Shown here one piece after another: positions 22,905 through 31,705 of a DNA stretch of 32,899 nucleotides. Within the stretch, counting starts at the first letter, position 1. Each line of letters begins with the position of its first letter. Location: assembly GCF_013030945.1 (NCBI RefSeq), contig NZ_JABBXF010000104.1, positions 1-32,899 on the forward strand, written 5' to 3'. Position numbers and translations under genes: made by a program. The notes beneath the pieces were generated by a model. It searched no databases. It saw nothing but the letters and a program-made list of their open reading frames with translations, and was not told the DNA's origin. This stretch comes from Streptomyces morookaense (GTDB lineage: Bacteria; Actinomycetota; Actinomycetes; Streptomycetales; Streptomycetaceae).

Positions 22905-25046
22905 ATGCACGCCTCGCTCAACAGCGTCCACGCCGCCGTCCGGCGGCTGCGCAGTGCCGTCTTTCCCGCTCCCGCACGCCCGGGGCTCCGGTTCTCCGGT
23001 CCGCAGGGCCGGGGAGTGGAGGTCAGTGGTCCCGCCCTGGGCAGGCACGTGCAGATCCTGGCCCACCCGGACGACGATCTCTTCTTCATGGCGCCCGACC
23101 TCTTCCACGCCGTCGCCGCCGGCGCAGAGATCGTCAACGTGTATCTCGTCGCGGGTGAAGCCGACGGCCGCAATGCCGCCCACGGGGCAAGGAACCGTGA
23201 CCGGCTGGCAGTGGATTACGAGGGGTACGTGGCCGCCCGCCAGCGCGGACTGCGCGCGGTGTACGCCGATGCCGCGCTGAACGATGCGTCGGCTCCCTGG
23301 ACCCGCGAGGCGTACCGCACGGCAGGCGGCTTCCACGTCGAACGGGCGTCCTTGGCGGGCCGCGCGCCCGTCACGCTGTACTTCTTCAACCTCGCGATGA
23401 CGGGCGGCCGGCCGCCCATGCGACTGCACACACTGTGGACGGGGGAAATCGAGCAGCAGCGCACCCGGCGCCCCACCGGTTCGCCTCTCCCGGACGCTCT
23501 CCCGGACGCACCTGAGGTCCTCACCCGTGAAGGCCTCCTCGACGCCCTCGTCGAGCTGCTGGCCGAACACCGGCCCAGCACGGTGCGCACGCTCGACCCG
23601 GACCCCGACCACGCCACGTACGAGAACGGCAAGGTCACCTATCACGACCACCAAGAGCACACGGCAGCAGCTCTGTTCGCCTTGGAAGCCCTGCGCCGAT
23701 ACGGCGAACAGGCCCCGGAGCAGGCACCGGTCGTCGAGAGCTACCGGGGCTACGGCAACAAGGTCTGGCCGGGCAATCTCAGCCCGCAGGTGTTCCACGA
23801 CAAGACCCGCCGCCTCGACATCTACGGGGGCCAGGACGGCCGCCGCCGCAAGCACGGTGTCGACCCCGGCGACTTCCAGCTCGGCGGCAGCGCGCGCCGC
23901 AAGGCGTACGGGCGAAGCACCTACGCGCGCTATTCCCACGCTTCGACGTGGCTGCAAAGGGACGGTGACGGAGCGCTCACGGCATTCACCGTCCTCAACG
24001 GTATTCCTGTCCAATGGAAGGACACCGACGGGGAGTTCACGCCGAGGCCACTGGGCACCTCCGCCCCGGAGGGCGGATTCTTCTCACCGCAAGTGCACGC
24101 CGTCGCCACCGAGGACGGACTGCTGCACGTGTTCGGCGTCCACATGTCGCTCGCGGCGGGCCGCTACGAACACCGCCGCGACGTCATGCTCGTCTCCCAG
24201 CAGGAACCGGGAGGCCGCTTCGGCGCCTGGCAGAACCTCGGGAATCCGTACAACGCCGAAGGCCTCAACCCCATCAAGCGCAGGGAGATCGGCCAGCCGG
24301 AACCGGTCGCCCTGCCGGGCGGCGGCCTCGAGTTCGTCGTACGCAACTTCGACCGGGCGCTGAGCCACCGCCGCCTGGAGACCACCGGCACCTGGAGCCC
24401 CTGGCGCGACCTGGGAGGTACCCTCCAGGAGGGCATCGCCTGGGGAACCCGCCCCGACGGCACGGTCGAGCTGTACGCCCCCGCCCCGGACCGGATCGTC
24501 CAGTGGAACCGAGCCGACCAATCGCCCTCCTTCAGCCGCCCCCAGCCGTTGCCCTTCCCCGCCCCGGCCGGGCCCGTCACCTATGTGACAGCGGACCAGG
24601 GCCGCGCACTGCTGCTCATGCGCCGTCCCGGCACCGGCGAGATCCTGTGCCACCACCGGCCGGGCCCGCAGGAACCCTGGCAGGCCGAGCCGCAGTCGCT
24701 GGGCGGACACGGCGGTACCGGTCCCATCACGGCCACCAGGACCCATGACGGCCGGATCGCCCTGGCCACCCGCAACGATCACGGCACCCTCAGCTTCGCC
24801 CGGCTCCCGGAACCGGCCGACGAGAAACCGCCCACGTGGACCGCCTCGGGCCCACTGTCGGTCCACGCGCCCTCTTCGGTCCTGGACGCGGACGGGTGCG
24901 TCGTCACCGCGGTTCTCGGCGTGGACGCACGCCTGCACGTGGCGCGTTGGGAGCCGGGGACCCCCGAACCCGTATGGACTGCACATGCAGGCGGTGGACG
25001 GCAGATGACCCTCGCCCGGATGGGCGAAGTTCGCCTGTTCGAGTGA
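22905..25046 (+). CDS. PIG-L family deacetylase fused to a beta-propeller domain
   Basis: 713 aa. The N-terminal 280 residues are a LmbE/PIG-L zinc amidase with the metal motif ILAHPDDDLFF (H54, D56, D57) and the later HDHQEHTAAALFALEAL holding the third ligand. Relatives remove acetyl groups from GlcNAc-containing glycolipids or small thiol precursors. From about residue 330 to the end there are repeated segments ending in patterns like FGAWQNLG, WSPWRDLGG and WQAEPQSLGG. These resemble the PLL-lectin/sialidase-like propeller blades that bind sugars, suggesting action on a polysaccharide. I see no signal peptide from ATG 22905; the ribosome site is weak (GAAAG), so an upstream start cannot be excluded. 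Likely co-transcribed with the downstream oxygenase. Confidence 0.82.
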   Translation: MHASLNSVHAAVRRLRSAVFPAPARPGLRFSGPQGRGVEVSGPALGRHVQILAHPDDDLFFMAPDLFHAVAAGAEIVNVYLVAGEADGRNAAHGARNRDRLAVDYEGYVAARQRGLRAVYADAALNDASAPWTREAYRTAGGFHVERASLAGRAPVTLYFFNLAMTGGRPPMRLHTLWTGEIEQQRTRRPTGSPLPDALPDAPEVLTREGLLDALVELLAEHRPSTVRTLDPDPDHATYENGKVTYHDHQEHTAAALFALEALRRYGEQAPEQAPVVESYRGYGNKVWPGNLSPQVFHDKTRRLDIYGGQDGRRRKHGVDPGDFQLGGSARRKAYGRSTYARYSHASTWLQRDGDGALTAFTVLNGIPVQWKDTDGEFTPRPLGTSAPEGGFFSPQVHAVATEDGLLHVFGVHMSLAAGRYEHRRDVMLVSQQEPGGRFGAWQNLGNPYNAEGLNPIKRREIGQPEPVALPGGGLEFVVRNFDRALSHRRLETTGTWSPWRDLGGTLQEGIAWGTRPDGTVELYAPAPDRIVQWNRADQSPSFSRPQPLPFPAPAGPVTYVTADQGRALLLMRRPGTGEILCHHRPGPQEPWQAEPQSLGGHGGTGPITATRTHDGRIALATRNDHGTLSFARLPEPADEKPPTWTASGPLSVHAPSSVLDADGCVVTAVLGVDARLHVARWEPGTPEPVWTAHAGGGRQMTLARMGEVRLFE

Positions 25047-25140
25047 GAGGGGAACGATTCCTCTCCGGCTGCCCGTGTGGTGCCGGCGAAGGCCGGAAAG
25101 GCATGCTCCGCGCCCGCTTCTCGACGGAAGAAGGAAACCC

Positions 25141-26295
25141 GTGCCTCTGACGACCCGGAACGTGGAGCAGGAACTCGAACTCGCCAACCAGGCCGGCGAT
25201 CCGCCGGCCGACCAGCTGGTGTCCGACCTGATCGACAAAAAAGAAGTGGACGGGGTCAACGCCCTCTTCCGGACCATCGGTACCCTCAAGCCCGGCCAGG
25301 ACCACTCGAATCTGCCGCCGCGGCTCGCGGACTTCCTGCAGGAGGCCGAGGCGCCGCCGCCCGGCTGGACGGACGCGGACTCCACGGCCGTCGAAGGCTT
25401 CTTCCGCCACTATCACGGCGATGCGTCCATGCTGCAGGGCACCGTCGGCCTGATCGGCACCTACCTGTCCCCGACCGGGGCGTTCACCCTGCGCTCCACC
25501 GGCCGCCTCGGCGGGGTCGACGGCCCGGGCCGGCGCCTGTCGCAGTCCTCGCGGCTGTTCATCGACATGGGGAACGCCGGCGCCACACGGGACGGCAGCC
25601 TCGCGGCGACCGTCACCAAAGTCCGCCTGGTGCACGCCTCCGTCCGTCAGCTCCACAAGAAGAGCGGCAAGTGGGACTACGCCAAGTGGGGCGAGCCGGT
25701 CTCGCAGAAATACACCACCGGTGCCATCTGCGTGTTCAGCGTGCAGATCCTCGAAGCGATGAAAAACCTCGGCTTCGACGTCTCCAAAGAAGACGCCCAC
25801 GGTTTCATGTGCGCCTGGCACTACGTCAACCACTACCTCGGCACCCCGGACAAGTGGATGGTCCCCAAGGACGCCGACGAGACCGGGCGCCTGTGGCGGC
25901 AGGTGCGGGACAACGAATGGAAGAAGAGCGACGACGGCGTCTTCATGACCGAGCAGGCCGTCGACTTCTACAAGAAGTTCTTCCCCGGGCCGGTGCACGA
26001 CGCGTTCATCGCGATGGTCCGCCACGCGTTCACCGACAAGTACGCCGACATGGCCGGACTGCCCAAGGGCGTTCTCGACCTCGCCGCCCAGCCGCTCTCC
26101 ACCGGCCACGGCCTGGTCGGCGGCATCGGCGGCGGGCTCCTCGGCGGCGGCGCCGAGAAGGTCACCGGCGTCAACCCCTACAAGGAGATCATCGGCATCG
26201 CGTCCAAGGCGTACAACGAGGTCGAGCGCTACGCACTCACCCACGACCAGGACGACCAGCCCCAGATGCACCAGGAACTGGGCGACGACCGCTGA
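25141..26295 (+). CDS. DUF2236 oxygenase (MpaB/rubber-oxygenase Lcp-type)
   Basis: A 384-aa protein of the family that includes latex-clearing oxygenase Lcp and the fungal mycophenolic-acid protein MpaB, b-type heme oxygenases. Family features are GLIGTYLSPTGAFTLRSTGRL, TKVRLVHASVRQLHKKSG (the conserved RLVHASVR with heme-side His and Arg), YTTGAICVFSVQILEAMKNLG and MCAWHYVNHYLGTPDKWM. A Gly-rich C-terminal segment (GLVGGIGGGLLGGGAEK) may be a weak membrane-associated helix. The start is GTG 25141 with AAGGA upstream. No signal peptide, unlike secreted Lcp, so action on rubber is unlikely. It follows the PIG-L gene by 94 nt. Confidence 0.82.
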   Translation: MPLTTRNVEQELELANQAGDPPADQLVSDLIDKKEVDGVNALFRTIGTLKPGQDHSNLPPRLADFLQEAEAPPPGWTDADSTAVEGFFRHYHGDASMLQGTVGLIGTYLSPTGAFTLRSTGRLGGVDGPGRRLSQSSRLFIDMGNAGATRDGSLAATVTKVRLVHASVRQLHKKSGKWDYAKWGEPVSQKYTTGAICVFSVQILEAMKNLGFDVSKEDAHGFMCAWHYVNHYLGTPDKWMVPKDADETGRLWRQVRDNEWKKSDDGVFMTEQAVDFYKKFFPGPVHDAFIAMVRHAFTDKYADMAGLPKGVLDLAAQPLSTGHGLVGGIGGGLLGGGAEKVTGVNPYKEIIGIASKAYNEVERYALTHDQDDQPQMHQELGDDR

Positions 26296-26437
26296 ATCCC
26301 CGCGAGCGGCCGGCCCGGCCCGGCGCAGTCACCTCACGGCGGCAGGAGTCAACTTTCCGGGACTGCAAGCCGATCGCCGCTTCTGCGATCGTGCTGCCTG
26401 TCCCGCCGCGCCCGGCCACCCCCTCGGAGGCTCCCGC

Positions 26438-27523
26438 TTGTACCAGACGGTGCCGAAACCCACCCGGTCCCAGCGGCCGACGCCGTCCGGAGCCGTCCGA
26501 AGCGGCCCGGCCCGGACGGCCGAACCCGCTCTCCCGCAGGACGGTGCCGCGTGGCTGCGTCCGGCCGATGACGGGGCCGCCTTCGCCGCCTCGCTCATCG
26601 GCCGGACCGACCAGGAACTCGACCAGCTGGCCGCCCGGTTCGCGGACCGGCAGGAGAACGAGCGGCTGCGGACCGTGCTGCACAGCCGGGCCCGGCAGGC
26701 AGCGGCCCGCGCGGCGGATCCCGTCGCCGAGATCGGCGGCTTCCACCGGCGGGCCGCGGACCTGCGCGCGGAACTGGCGGACATGGAGGAAGCGGAGCAG
26801 TGGCTCGCGCGCAAGCGCGCCAAGCGGCGGCCGCCGGTGGTCCGTTGGCTCTACGACTGGATCTATTCCGCCGGGGACCTCGCCGGCCTCCGGGCACAAG
26901 CCGGCGCACTGCGCCCCCGGCTGGCCCGCGCCGAGGCGGAGCTGGAGGGAGTCGACTCGCCCGAGGGGCGGAAGGCGATCAGCGCGCTGCACATCGCGCA
27001 GCGGTGTTCCCCGGACCGGGACACCTCATGGATCGCCACCGTGCGACAGGATCAACTCGGGCGCACCGAGCGGTTTCTGACCGACCGCCTTGCCGAACTG
27101 GCCGGCACCGGCCACCCGACGGACGCGCTCGAGCGCGCACGGTCCGACGTGCAGGACGCCGGTCGTGCGCTGGCCGTGTACTCCCGCATCGCCCGCCAGG
27201 GCACGGACGGATTGCTGCACGACCGGCAGACCATGGAGGAGATGCTCGGCCGGCTCCGGCGCACCCGGAACGCCCTGGAGAAGGCCTGCGCCAAGCGACG
27301 ATGGGGCGGCCTGCCGTCCTGGCTCGGCGGGGGAGGAGGCAAGCAGGACGCCCTGCGCAGCTCCCTGGACAAGACGCGGGAGAACATCACCATCGTCGAG
27401 GGACGGCTGGCGGAGCTGGACCACTGCGCCCGCATCGTCGCCGACGAACGCTACGCCCCGCTGATGGCCCGCGGCGCCCACGTCCATTCCCTGCTCGCCC
27501 TGACCGGGCGGGTCGCGGCCTGA
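26438..27523 (+). CDS. Hypothetical coiled-coil protein, 361 aa
   Basis: Not recognised. It starts at TTG 26438, 7 nt after a clear GGAGG. After a Pro/Ser-rich N terminus of about 45 residues, long heptad-like helices rich in Ala, Arg, Glu and Leu fill residues 60-170 and 200-345 (RRAADLRAELADMEEAEQWLARK, ERARSDVQDAGRALAVYSRIA). A basic patch KRAKRRPPVVRWLYDWIYSAGD and a short Gly turn WLGGGGGKQD interrupt them. No signal peptide or strong membrane helix. It may act as a scaffold; it is the third gene of the PIG-L/oxygenase group. Confidence 0.7.
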   Translation: MYQTVPKPTRSQRPTPSGAVRSGPARTAEPALPQDGAAWLRPADDGAAFAASLIGRTDQELDQLAARFADRQENERLRTVLHSRARQAAARAADPVAEIGGFHRRAADLRAELADMEEAEQWLARKRAKRRPPVVRWLYDWIYSAGDLAGLRAQAGALRPRLARAEAELEGVDSPEGRKAISALHIAQRCSPDRDTSWIATVRQDQLGRTERFLTDRLAELAGTGHPTDALERARSDVQDAGRALAVYSRIARQGTDGLLHDRQTMEEMLGRLRRTRNALEKACAKRRWGGLPSWLGGGGGKQDALRSSLDKTRENITIVEGRLAELDHCARIVADERYAPLMARGAHVHSLLALTGRVAA

Positions 27524-27679
27524 CAGGACGTTCGACGGCCCGAACGAACGCCCCCTGGAACGGCCGGGTGTACGGATGAGCCCGCACACGGTCGTGGATG
27601 CTGCGCAGCCAGGGCTGCTGTACGGCGGGCAGCCGTGCCAGCGTATGGAGGAATATCCGCACGTCCGGCTGGAACGGCG

Positions 27680-27772
27680 TCAGCGGACGCAGAGGCAGTG
27701 GATCGTCGCGGAGGACGCCGTAGCCGTGGTGAGTACGGTGCCGCAGTCTGCACACGCGAACACGCTGGTCAT
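27680..27772 (-). CDS. 30-aa zinc-knuckle ORF, likely remnant of a larger zinc-ribbon gene
   Basis: Encodes MTSVFACADCGTVLTTATAS then SATIHCLCVR, with CxxC and CxC pairs. The ribosome site GAAGAAGG lies 4-5 nt before ATG 27772, so it should be translated. The first 15 residues match the start of a larger Streptomyces zinc-ribbon family (CADCGTVLT) that I recall; the rest is missing. Either a decayed gene with an intact 5' end or a genuine miniprotein. Confidence 0.45.
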   Translation of the reverse strand: MTSVFACADCGTVLTTATASSATIHCLCVR

Positions 27773-27846
27773 GTACCTTCTTCCTGCTTCTGGACGGCAG
27801 GATTATCCGCGGCCCGGCGATCGTGACGCCAACGGATTTCGCAGCC

Positions 27847-27886
27847 GCCCGCGGCCGGCACCCCGTCAGGGGCACCGGCCGCGGGC
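27847..27886 (-). terminator. Terminator of the collagenase gene
   Basis: Arms GCCCGCGGCCGG and CCGGCCGCGGGC pair perfectly and CCCC/GGGG pairs inside. It lies 15 nt after the collagenase stop. Confidence 0.75.
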
Positions 27887-27901
27887 AGGCGTCCGGGGCC
27901 G

Positions 27902-30400
27902 TCAGTACCGCGTCGTGACCGTGACCCCGCTGAACGAGGTCTTGGCGTACAGGCTGATGAACCGGTAGCCCGCTGCCGTGTTCGTGACGGTGATGCTCTG
28001 GGCGGTGCCGGACTTGGTGGACGACGTCGTGTAGGCCTTGTCCGTCGCCCAGTTGTCGGGGTTGTAGTAGAGGTAGGCGTCGCCCGTGCCGCCCGTCGTG
28101 GAGGCGGTCAGGGTCGTCGTGCCGGCCGGGAGGTAGAGGTACAGGTAGTCGAGGTTGCCCGCCGTGGCCGAGCGGCCGGTGCGGGAGCAGTTGCGGCCCA
28201 GGAGGCGGGTGTCCGGGTCCTGGCACGTGGTCACGTCGCCGCCCACCGTGACCTGCTTGCGGGCGGTGGAGGTCCGCCCGCCGTCGTCGGTGACGGTGAG
28301 GGTGACGGTGTACGTGCCTGCTGCGGCGTACGTCTTGCTCGGGTTCGCCTCCGTGGACGAGGTCCCGTCGCCGAAGTTCCACGAGCGCGAGGCGATGCGG
28401 CCGTTGCCGGACGCGGTGGACCGGTCGGTCAGGGCCACGGTCAGGCCCGAGACCTTCGCGTCGAAGCCCGCCGCCGGTCCCGCCTTGGCGGCACAGGCGC
28501 CGGATGCGCAGGCGGTGAGCCAGCTGTCGAAGTCCGCGTCGTAGCGGGTGCCGATGCCGGTGGCGTAGACGGCGTAGCCGCCGGGGTAGTCGCCGGTCCG
28601 GAAGTGCGCGAGCATGGCGTCGAGGTCCGCCGGGTGCTTCTCGGCCATGTAACGGACCGCGAGGTATCCCCACGGATAGGTGCGGGTCACATCGCTGTTG
28701 GCGTAGGTGTTCTGGAACAGGGTGCTCAGCCGGTAGGTGTGCTTGCCCGCCTCGGCGACCGCCCCGTCGTCGGTGATGCCGCGGTAGCCGTAGGAGACGT
28801 ACTCGGCGAGACCCTCGATCCACCACACGTCCGGAACGGTCGTCTGCTGGGCGAAGTCGCCCTTCATGTCGTAACGGGCGTCGAGGTAGTGCGTGTACTC
28901 GTGGTTGAGGTTCCATATCCGGGCCGTGAAGCCGTCGTCCTGTGCCTTCTGGTACATGATGGACGTGGGCTGGTTGTCGGCCTTCGTCGGGTCGCCGGTC
29001 AGCGTGATGCCGCCGTTGTCGGTGCTGACGCCGAAGATCGCACCGGCATAGGTCTGGTAGTCGGCGCGGCTGCCGAACACGACGAGCCGGATGGTGGATT
29101 CGTACTGGCCCGGTATCGCGCCGCTGTCCTTCACGAGGGCGTGGAAGAACGGGTCCTGGCCCAGCAGGCTCGCACAGGTGGCGGCGAGTTCGTCGGAGGT
29201 CAGGGCCTGCGCGCTGATGGTGTGGGACGCGTCGCAGGAATGGGTGACCGGCAGCGCGGCCTTGGTCAGCCGGTCCGCGAGGTTGCAGGTGCCGAGGTAG
29301 TCGCAGCCGGCCCGGTCGTAGTAGTCGGCCTGGGAGGCGACGGTGACCCACAGCGGAGCGGTCGGACCGGTGATCTTCGCGGCGTCGAGCAGTTCCTTCG
29401 CCAGCGGGCGGACCTTGTCCCGCAGGGCGGGGTGCTCCAGGTAGCGGGCCACGTTCATCCCGGCGTTGGAGTCCAGGTAGGAACGGTCGGTGCCCAGCAG
29501 CCCCAGGTGGTTCACCGCGAACGCCTTGAGCGTGTCGATGATGCCCGGGTCGGCGGTGACGGCGTTGACGTAGGCCGTGTTCCAGTTGCCGCGCCACAGG
29601 GGCGTGTAGACGTCGTTGACGGCCGCCAGCATGCTGGGGATCGCGTCGTAGGAGCTGTTGTACCCGTCGAGCACCTGCTGGTAGACGTTCAGGTATCGGG
29701 CCTGCTCGTCGGCGCTGTCCGTCAGGATGAGGACTTCGCCCAGGGTGGCGCCGTTCGCCGAAGTGACATCCTTCCAGTGGCCGTTGTCGAAGAAGGCGTC
29801 CAGGCCCGCCTCGGTCGCCTTCGCCAGGTCCGGGCCGTAGGAGCCGACGTCGGACGCGTGATTGAACTGCACGTAGTAGCCCGCGCGCAGGAAGAGCGTC
29901 AGCTGCAGGGCGCCGGTCGAGTCGTCGCCGGGATACGTTTCCGCCGCGTTCCCGAAGGCGTCGGCCACGGTCACCATCTGGGCTTCGCGGAAGATGTTGT
30001 GCGCGTCCGGGCCCGTGACGGAGAACAGCGTGTTGACGCAGTCCTTGGACGCGGCCCTGACGAACGAGACCAGGTCGGATCCGGACCGGCTGCCGAAGTC
30101 GGCCGGGGTGCAGGAGGCTTCGGGCTTCTCGGAGGCGTGCGGCTTCTGCTCCGCCGTCCGCGGGGCGGGGCTGAGCGGCGGGAGCCGGTCGACGGACATC
30201 CGCCGGCGTTGCACCGCGTCCCGTTCGCCGTTGCCGGCCGTCGATCCGGTCGGCGGTACGGGGGAGGCCGTCCGGGCATGGGGGGTGGCGACCGGGGCCG
30301 GGGGTGCCGCGAGTGCCGGGGTCGCCAGGAGGCCGGCGACCGTGGCACAGGCGGCCAGGCTGCCGGACACACATCTGGGCAGGGTGAAGCGCTGGAGCAT
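27902..30400 (-). CDS. Secreted M9 family collagenase with PKD and collagen-binding (PPC) domains
   Basis: An 832-aa extracellular zinc metalloprotease that cuts native collagen. Residues 1-32 are a signal peptide (MLQRFTLPRC to ATPALAA). An N-terminal collagenase-recruiting/activator region of about 340 residues follows (GDDSTGALQLTLFLRAGYYVQF). The peptidase domain has the zinc site H500-E-Y-T-H504 and the downstream WWIEGLAEYVSYG that carries the third ligand. Next come one PKD domain (SRSWNFGDGTSS, SKTYAAAGTYTVTLTV) and one PPC-like domain (LDYLYLYLPAGTTTLTAST) for substrate binding. Length and order match clostridial/Vibrio-type collagenases. The start is ATG 30400 with AAAGGAG 5 nt upstream. 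A TGTGA-type dyad 100 nt upstream also occurs at the LysR/aminopeptidase promoters. Confidence 0.93.
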   Translation of the reverse strand: MLQRFTLPRCVSGSLAACATVAGLLATPALAAPPAPVATPHARTASPVPPTGSTAGNGERDAVQRRRMSVDRLPPLSPAPRTAEQKPHASEKPEASCTPADFGSRSGSDLVSFVRAASKDCVNTLFSVTGPDAHNIFREAQMVTVADAFGNAAETYPGDDSTGALQLTLFLRAGYYVQFNHASDVGSYGPDLAKATEAGLDAFFDNGHWKDVTSANGATLGEVLILTDSADEQARYLNVYQQVLDGYNSSYDAIPSMLAAVNDVYTPLWRGNWNTAYVNAVTADPGIIDTLKAFAVNHLGLLGTDRSYLDSNAGMNVARYLEHPALRDKVRPLAKELLDAAKITGPTAPLWVTVASQADYYDRAGCDYLGTCNLADRLTKAALPVTHSCDASHTISAQALTSDELAATCASLLGQDPFFHALVKDSGAIPGQYESTIRLVVFGSRADYQTYAGAIFGVSTDNGGITLTGDPTKADNQPTSIMYQKAQDDGFTARIWNLNHEYTHYLDARYDMKGDFAQQTTVPDVWWIEGLAEYVSYGYRGITDDGAVAEAGKHTYRLSTLFQNTYANSDVTRTYPWGYLAVRYMAEKHPADLDAMLAHFRTGDYPGGYAVYATGIGTRYDADFDSWLTACASGACAAKAGPAAGFDAKVSGLTVALTDRSTASGNGRIASRSWNFGDGTSSTEANPSKTYAAAGTYTVTLTVTDDGGRTSTARKQVTVGGDVTTCQDPDTRLLGRNCSRTGRSATAGNLDYLYLYLPAGTTTLTASTTGGTGDAYLYYNPDNWATDKAYTTSSTKSGTAQSITVTNTAAGYRFISLYAKTSFSGVTVTTRY

Positions 30401-30499
30401 CCAGACTCCTTTGTGGGAGGTGCGTGGGGGGTGCGCCCCGGGAGGCGAGCCGAGGCGTATGCGGCACCGTCCCACCGCGTCAGGGCCCGGACAATGGGG

Positions 30500-30513
30500 T
30501 GTGACATAGCACA
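30500..30513. promoter_or_regulatory. 14-bp dyad upstream of the collagenase
   Basis: TGTGACATAGCACA, nearly identical to TGTGATATTGCACT at 31638 and TGTGAAATGTCACA at 31586. It lies 100 bp upstream of the collagenase start and 55 bp downstream of the lysR stop. Probable regulator site. Confidence 0.55.
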
Positions 30514-30567
30514 TTGCATGGGCATGCCATAACGTCGGCGCTCCCGTCCCCCGTGCGCCGCGCGCTC

Positions 30568-31527
30568 TCAGACCCGTGTCACGCTCCACGTCCGCGACGC
30601 CCATGCCCGGAAGTGCGGTGCGTGCGCGATGAGTTCGCGGTACGCCGCGGCGGCGGAACCGAAGAGCGTGTCCGCGACCTCGCCGGCCAGGCCCTCGCGG
30701 CGCCAGGCCAGTACATAGCGGCACCACAGCGGCGTGCCGGCCAGCGGCTTGACGAGGACGTCGGAGGTCGGCCGGTGCGTCGCCTGGACGACGGACACCC
30801 CGATGCCCTCCGCGATCATGTCCTGCAACTGGAGCCGGTCGCCCAGGAATTCGTGCACCGCCACCGGCGTGAACCCGGCCGAGCCGCAGGCCGCGTAGAA
30901 CACCCCCGGCCAGCCGGCCCCGTCGTCGGGGGTGAGGAACCACGCGTCGCCGGCCAGATCGGCGAGCGCGATCTCGGGACAGTGCCTGAGCCGGTGATGC
31001 GCGGGCAGGGCGACGAAGGACGGCTCCGTCACGATCCCGCGATGGGCCACCGCGGACGAATGCCGCAGCTCCCGGCCCGGGTAGTCCGCCGCGATCGCCG
31101 CGTCCACGGCGCCCTGCTCCAGGAGTTCGACGATCTCCGAGGACGCGTACACGCTGCTCACCGTGACATCGAGACCGGGCAGCAGGGTCCGGAGCCGCAT
31201 GACCATGCCGGACAGGACCGGCGAGTTGGTCGCCGCCAGCCGCAGCGGCCGGCGCGCTCCCGCGGCGCCCCCGGCGGGCCGCCGCCCGATCGCCGCCGCG
31301 CGGGCCAGCACGTCACGGGCCTGGGCCACCACCTCCACGCCGTACCGCGTCAGCTCGACGCCCGACGTCCTGCGCACGAACAGCGGCTCCCCGAAGGACC
31401 GCTCGATCCGCCGGAGTTGTGTGCTCATGGCGGGCTGGGAGTACCCCAGGTCCGCCGCGGCCCGGCCGACGCTCCCGGCGTCGGCGATGGCACACAGCAC
31501 CCGTAGGTGCCGAAGCTCCAGGTCCAT
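30568..31527 (-). CDS. LysR family transcriptional regulator
   Basis: 319 aa. The N-terminal winged helix is LELRHLRVLCAIADAGSVGRAAADLGYSQPAMSTQLRRIER, a canonical LysR HTH. The C-terminal effector domain follows (RPLRLAATNSPVLSGMV, and the later MIAEGIGVSVVQATHRP). I chose ATG 31527. There is no ribosome site; TACCAT lies 7 nt upstream, so the mRNA is probably leaderless. It is divergent from the Xaa-Pro aminopeptidase and upstream of the collagenase in the same direction. It probably controls both through the TGTGA-type dyads, with a peptide, amino acid or proline derivative as effector (inference). Confidence 0.92.
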   Translation of the reverse strand: MDLELRHLRVLCAIADAGSVGRAAADLGYSQPAMSTQLRRIERSFGEPLFVRRTSGVELTRYGVEVVAQARDVLARAAAIGRRPAGGAAGARRPLRLAATNSPVLSGMVMRLRTLLPGLDVTVSSVYASSEIVELLEQGAVDAAIAADYPGRELRHSSAVAHRGIVTEPSFVALPAHHRLRHCPEIALADLAGDAWFLTPDDGAGWPGVFYAACGSAGFTPVAVHEFLGDRLQLQDMIAEGIGVSVVQATHRPTSDVLVKPLAGTPLWCRYVLAWRREGLAGEVADTLFGSAAAAYRELIAHAPHFRAWASRTWSVTRV

Positions 31528-31585
31528 GCCGCGGATGGTAGGGAGTTGCGGCGGTGTCCGGACAGGGGTGGGCCCCACGGGCTTC

Positions 31586-31651
31586 TGTGAAATGTCACAC
31601 GGCCGGCATGACTGACGTGTGACCGGTGACACAGTAATGTGATATTGCACT
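31586..31651. promoter_or_regulatory. Cluster of TGTGA-type dyads in the lysR/aminopeptidase intergenic region
   Basis: TGTGAAATGTCACA (31586-31599, perfect TGTGA-N4-TCACA), a looser TGTGACCGGTGACACA (31618-31633) and TGTGATATTGCACT (31638-31651). In addition GTCACAC/GTGTGAC arms (31594-31600 and 31617-31623) form a larger inverted repeat. The spacing of about 26 and 52 bp between dyad starts fits binding of a multimer on DNA. Confidence 0.6.
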
Positions 31652-31705
31652 GACAGGATCCCGGCACGTCACGTCCCCCACCCACCCGTGTCCGAGGGAG
31701 GCCCC

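Noticed and set aside
27387..30467. Very long open frames opposite or shifted against the collagenase, oxidase and GH65 genes
   Set aside because: Arg/Pro/Gly-rich translations without family motifs; they are composition shadows of real genes on the other frame or strand.
31586..31651. TGTGA/TCACA dyads read as classical CRP sites
   Set aside because: The spacing is 4 nt instead of the usual 6, and a local LysR gene offers a simpler explanation. A CRP-like regulator is not excluded.
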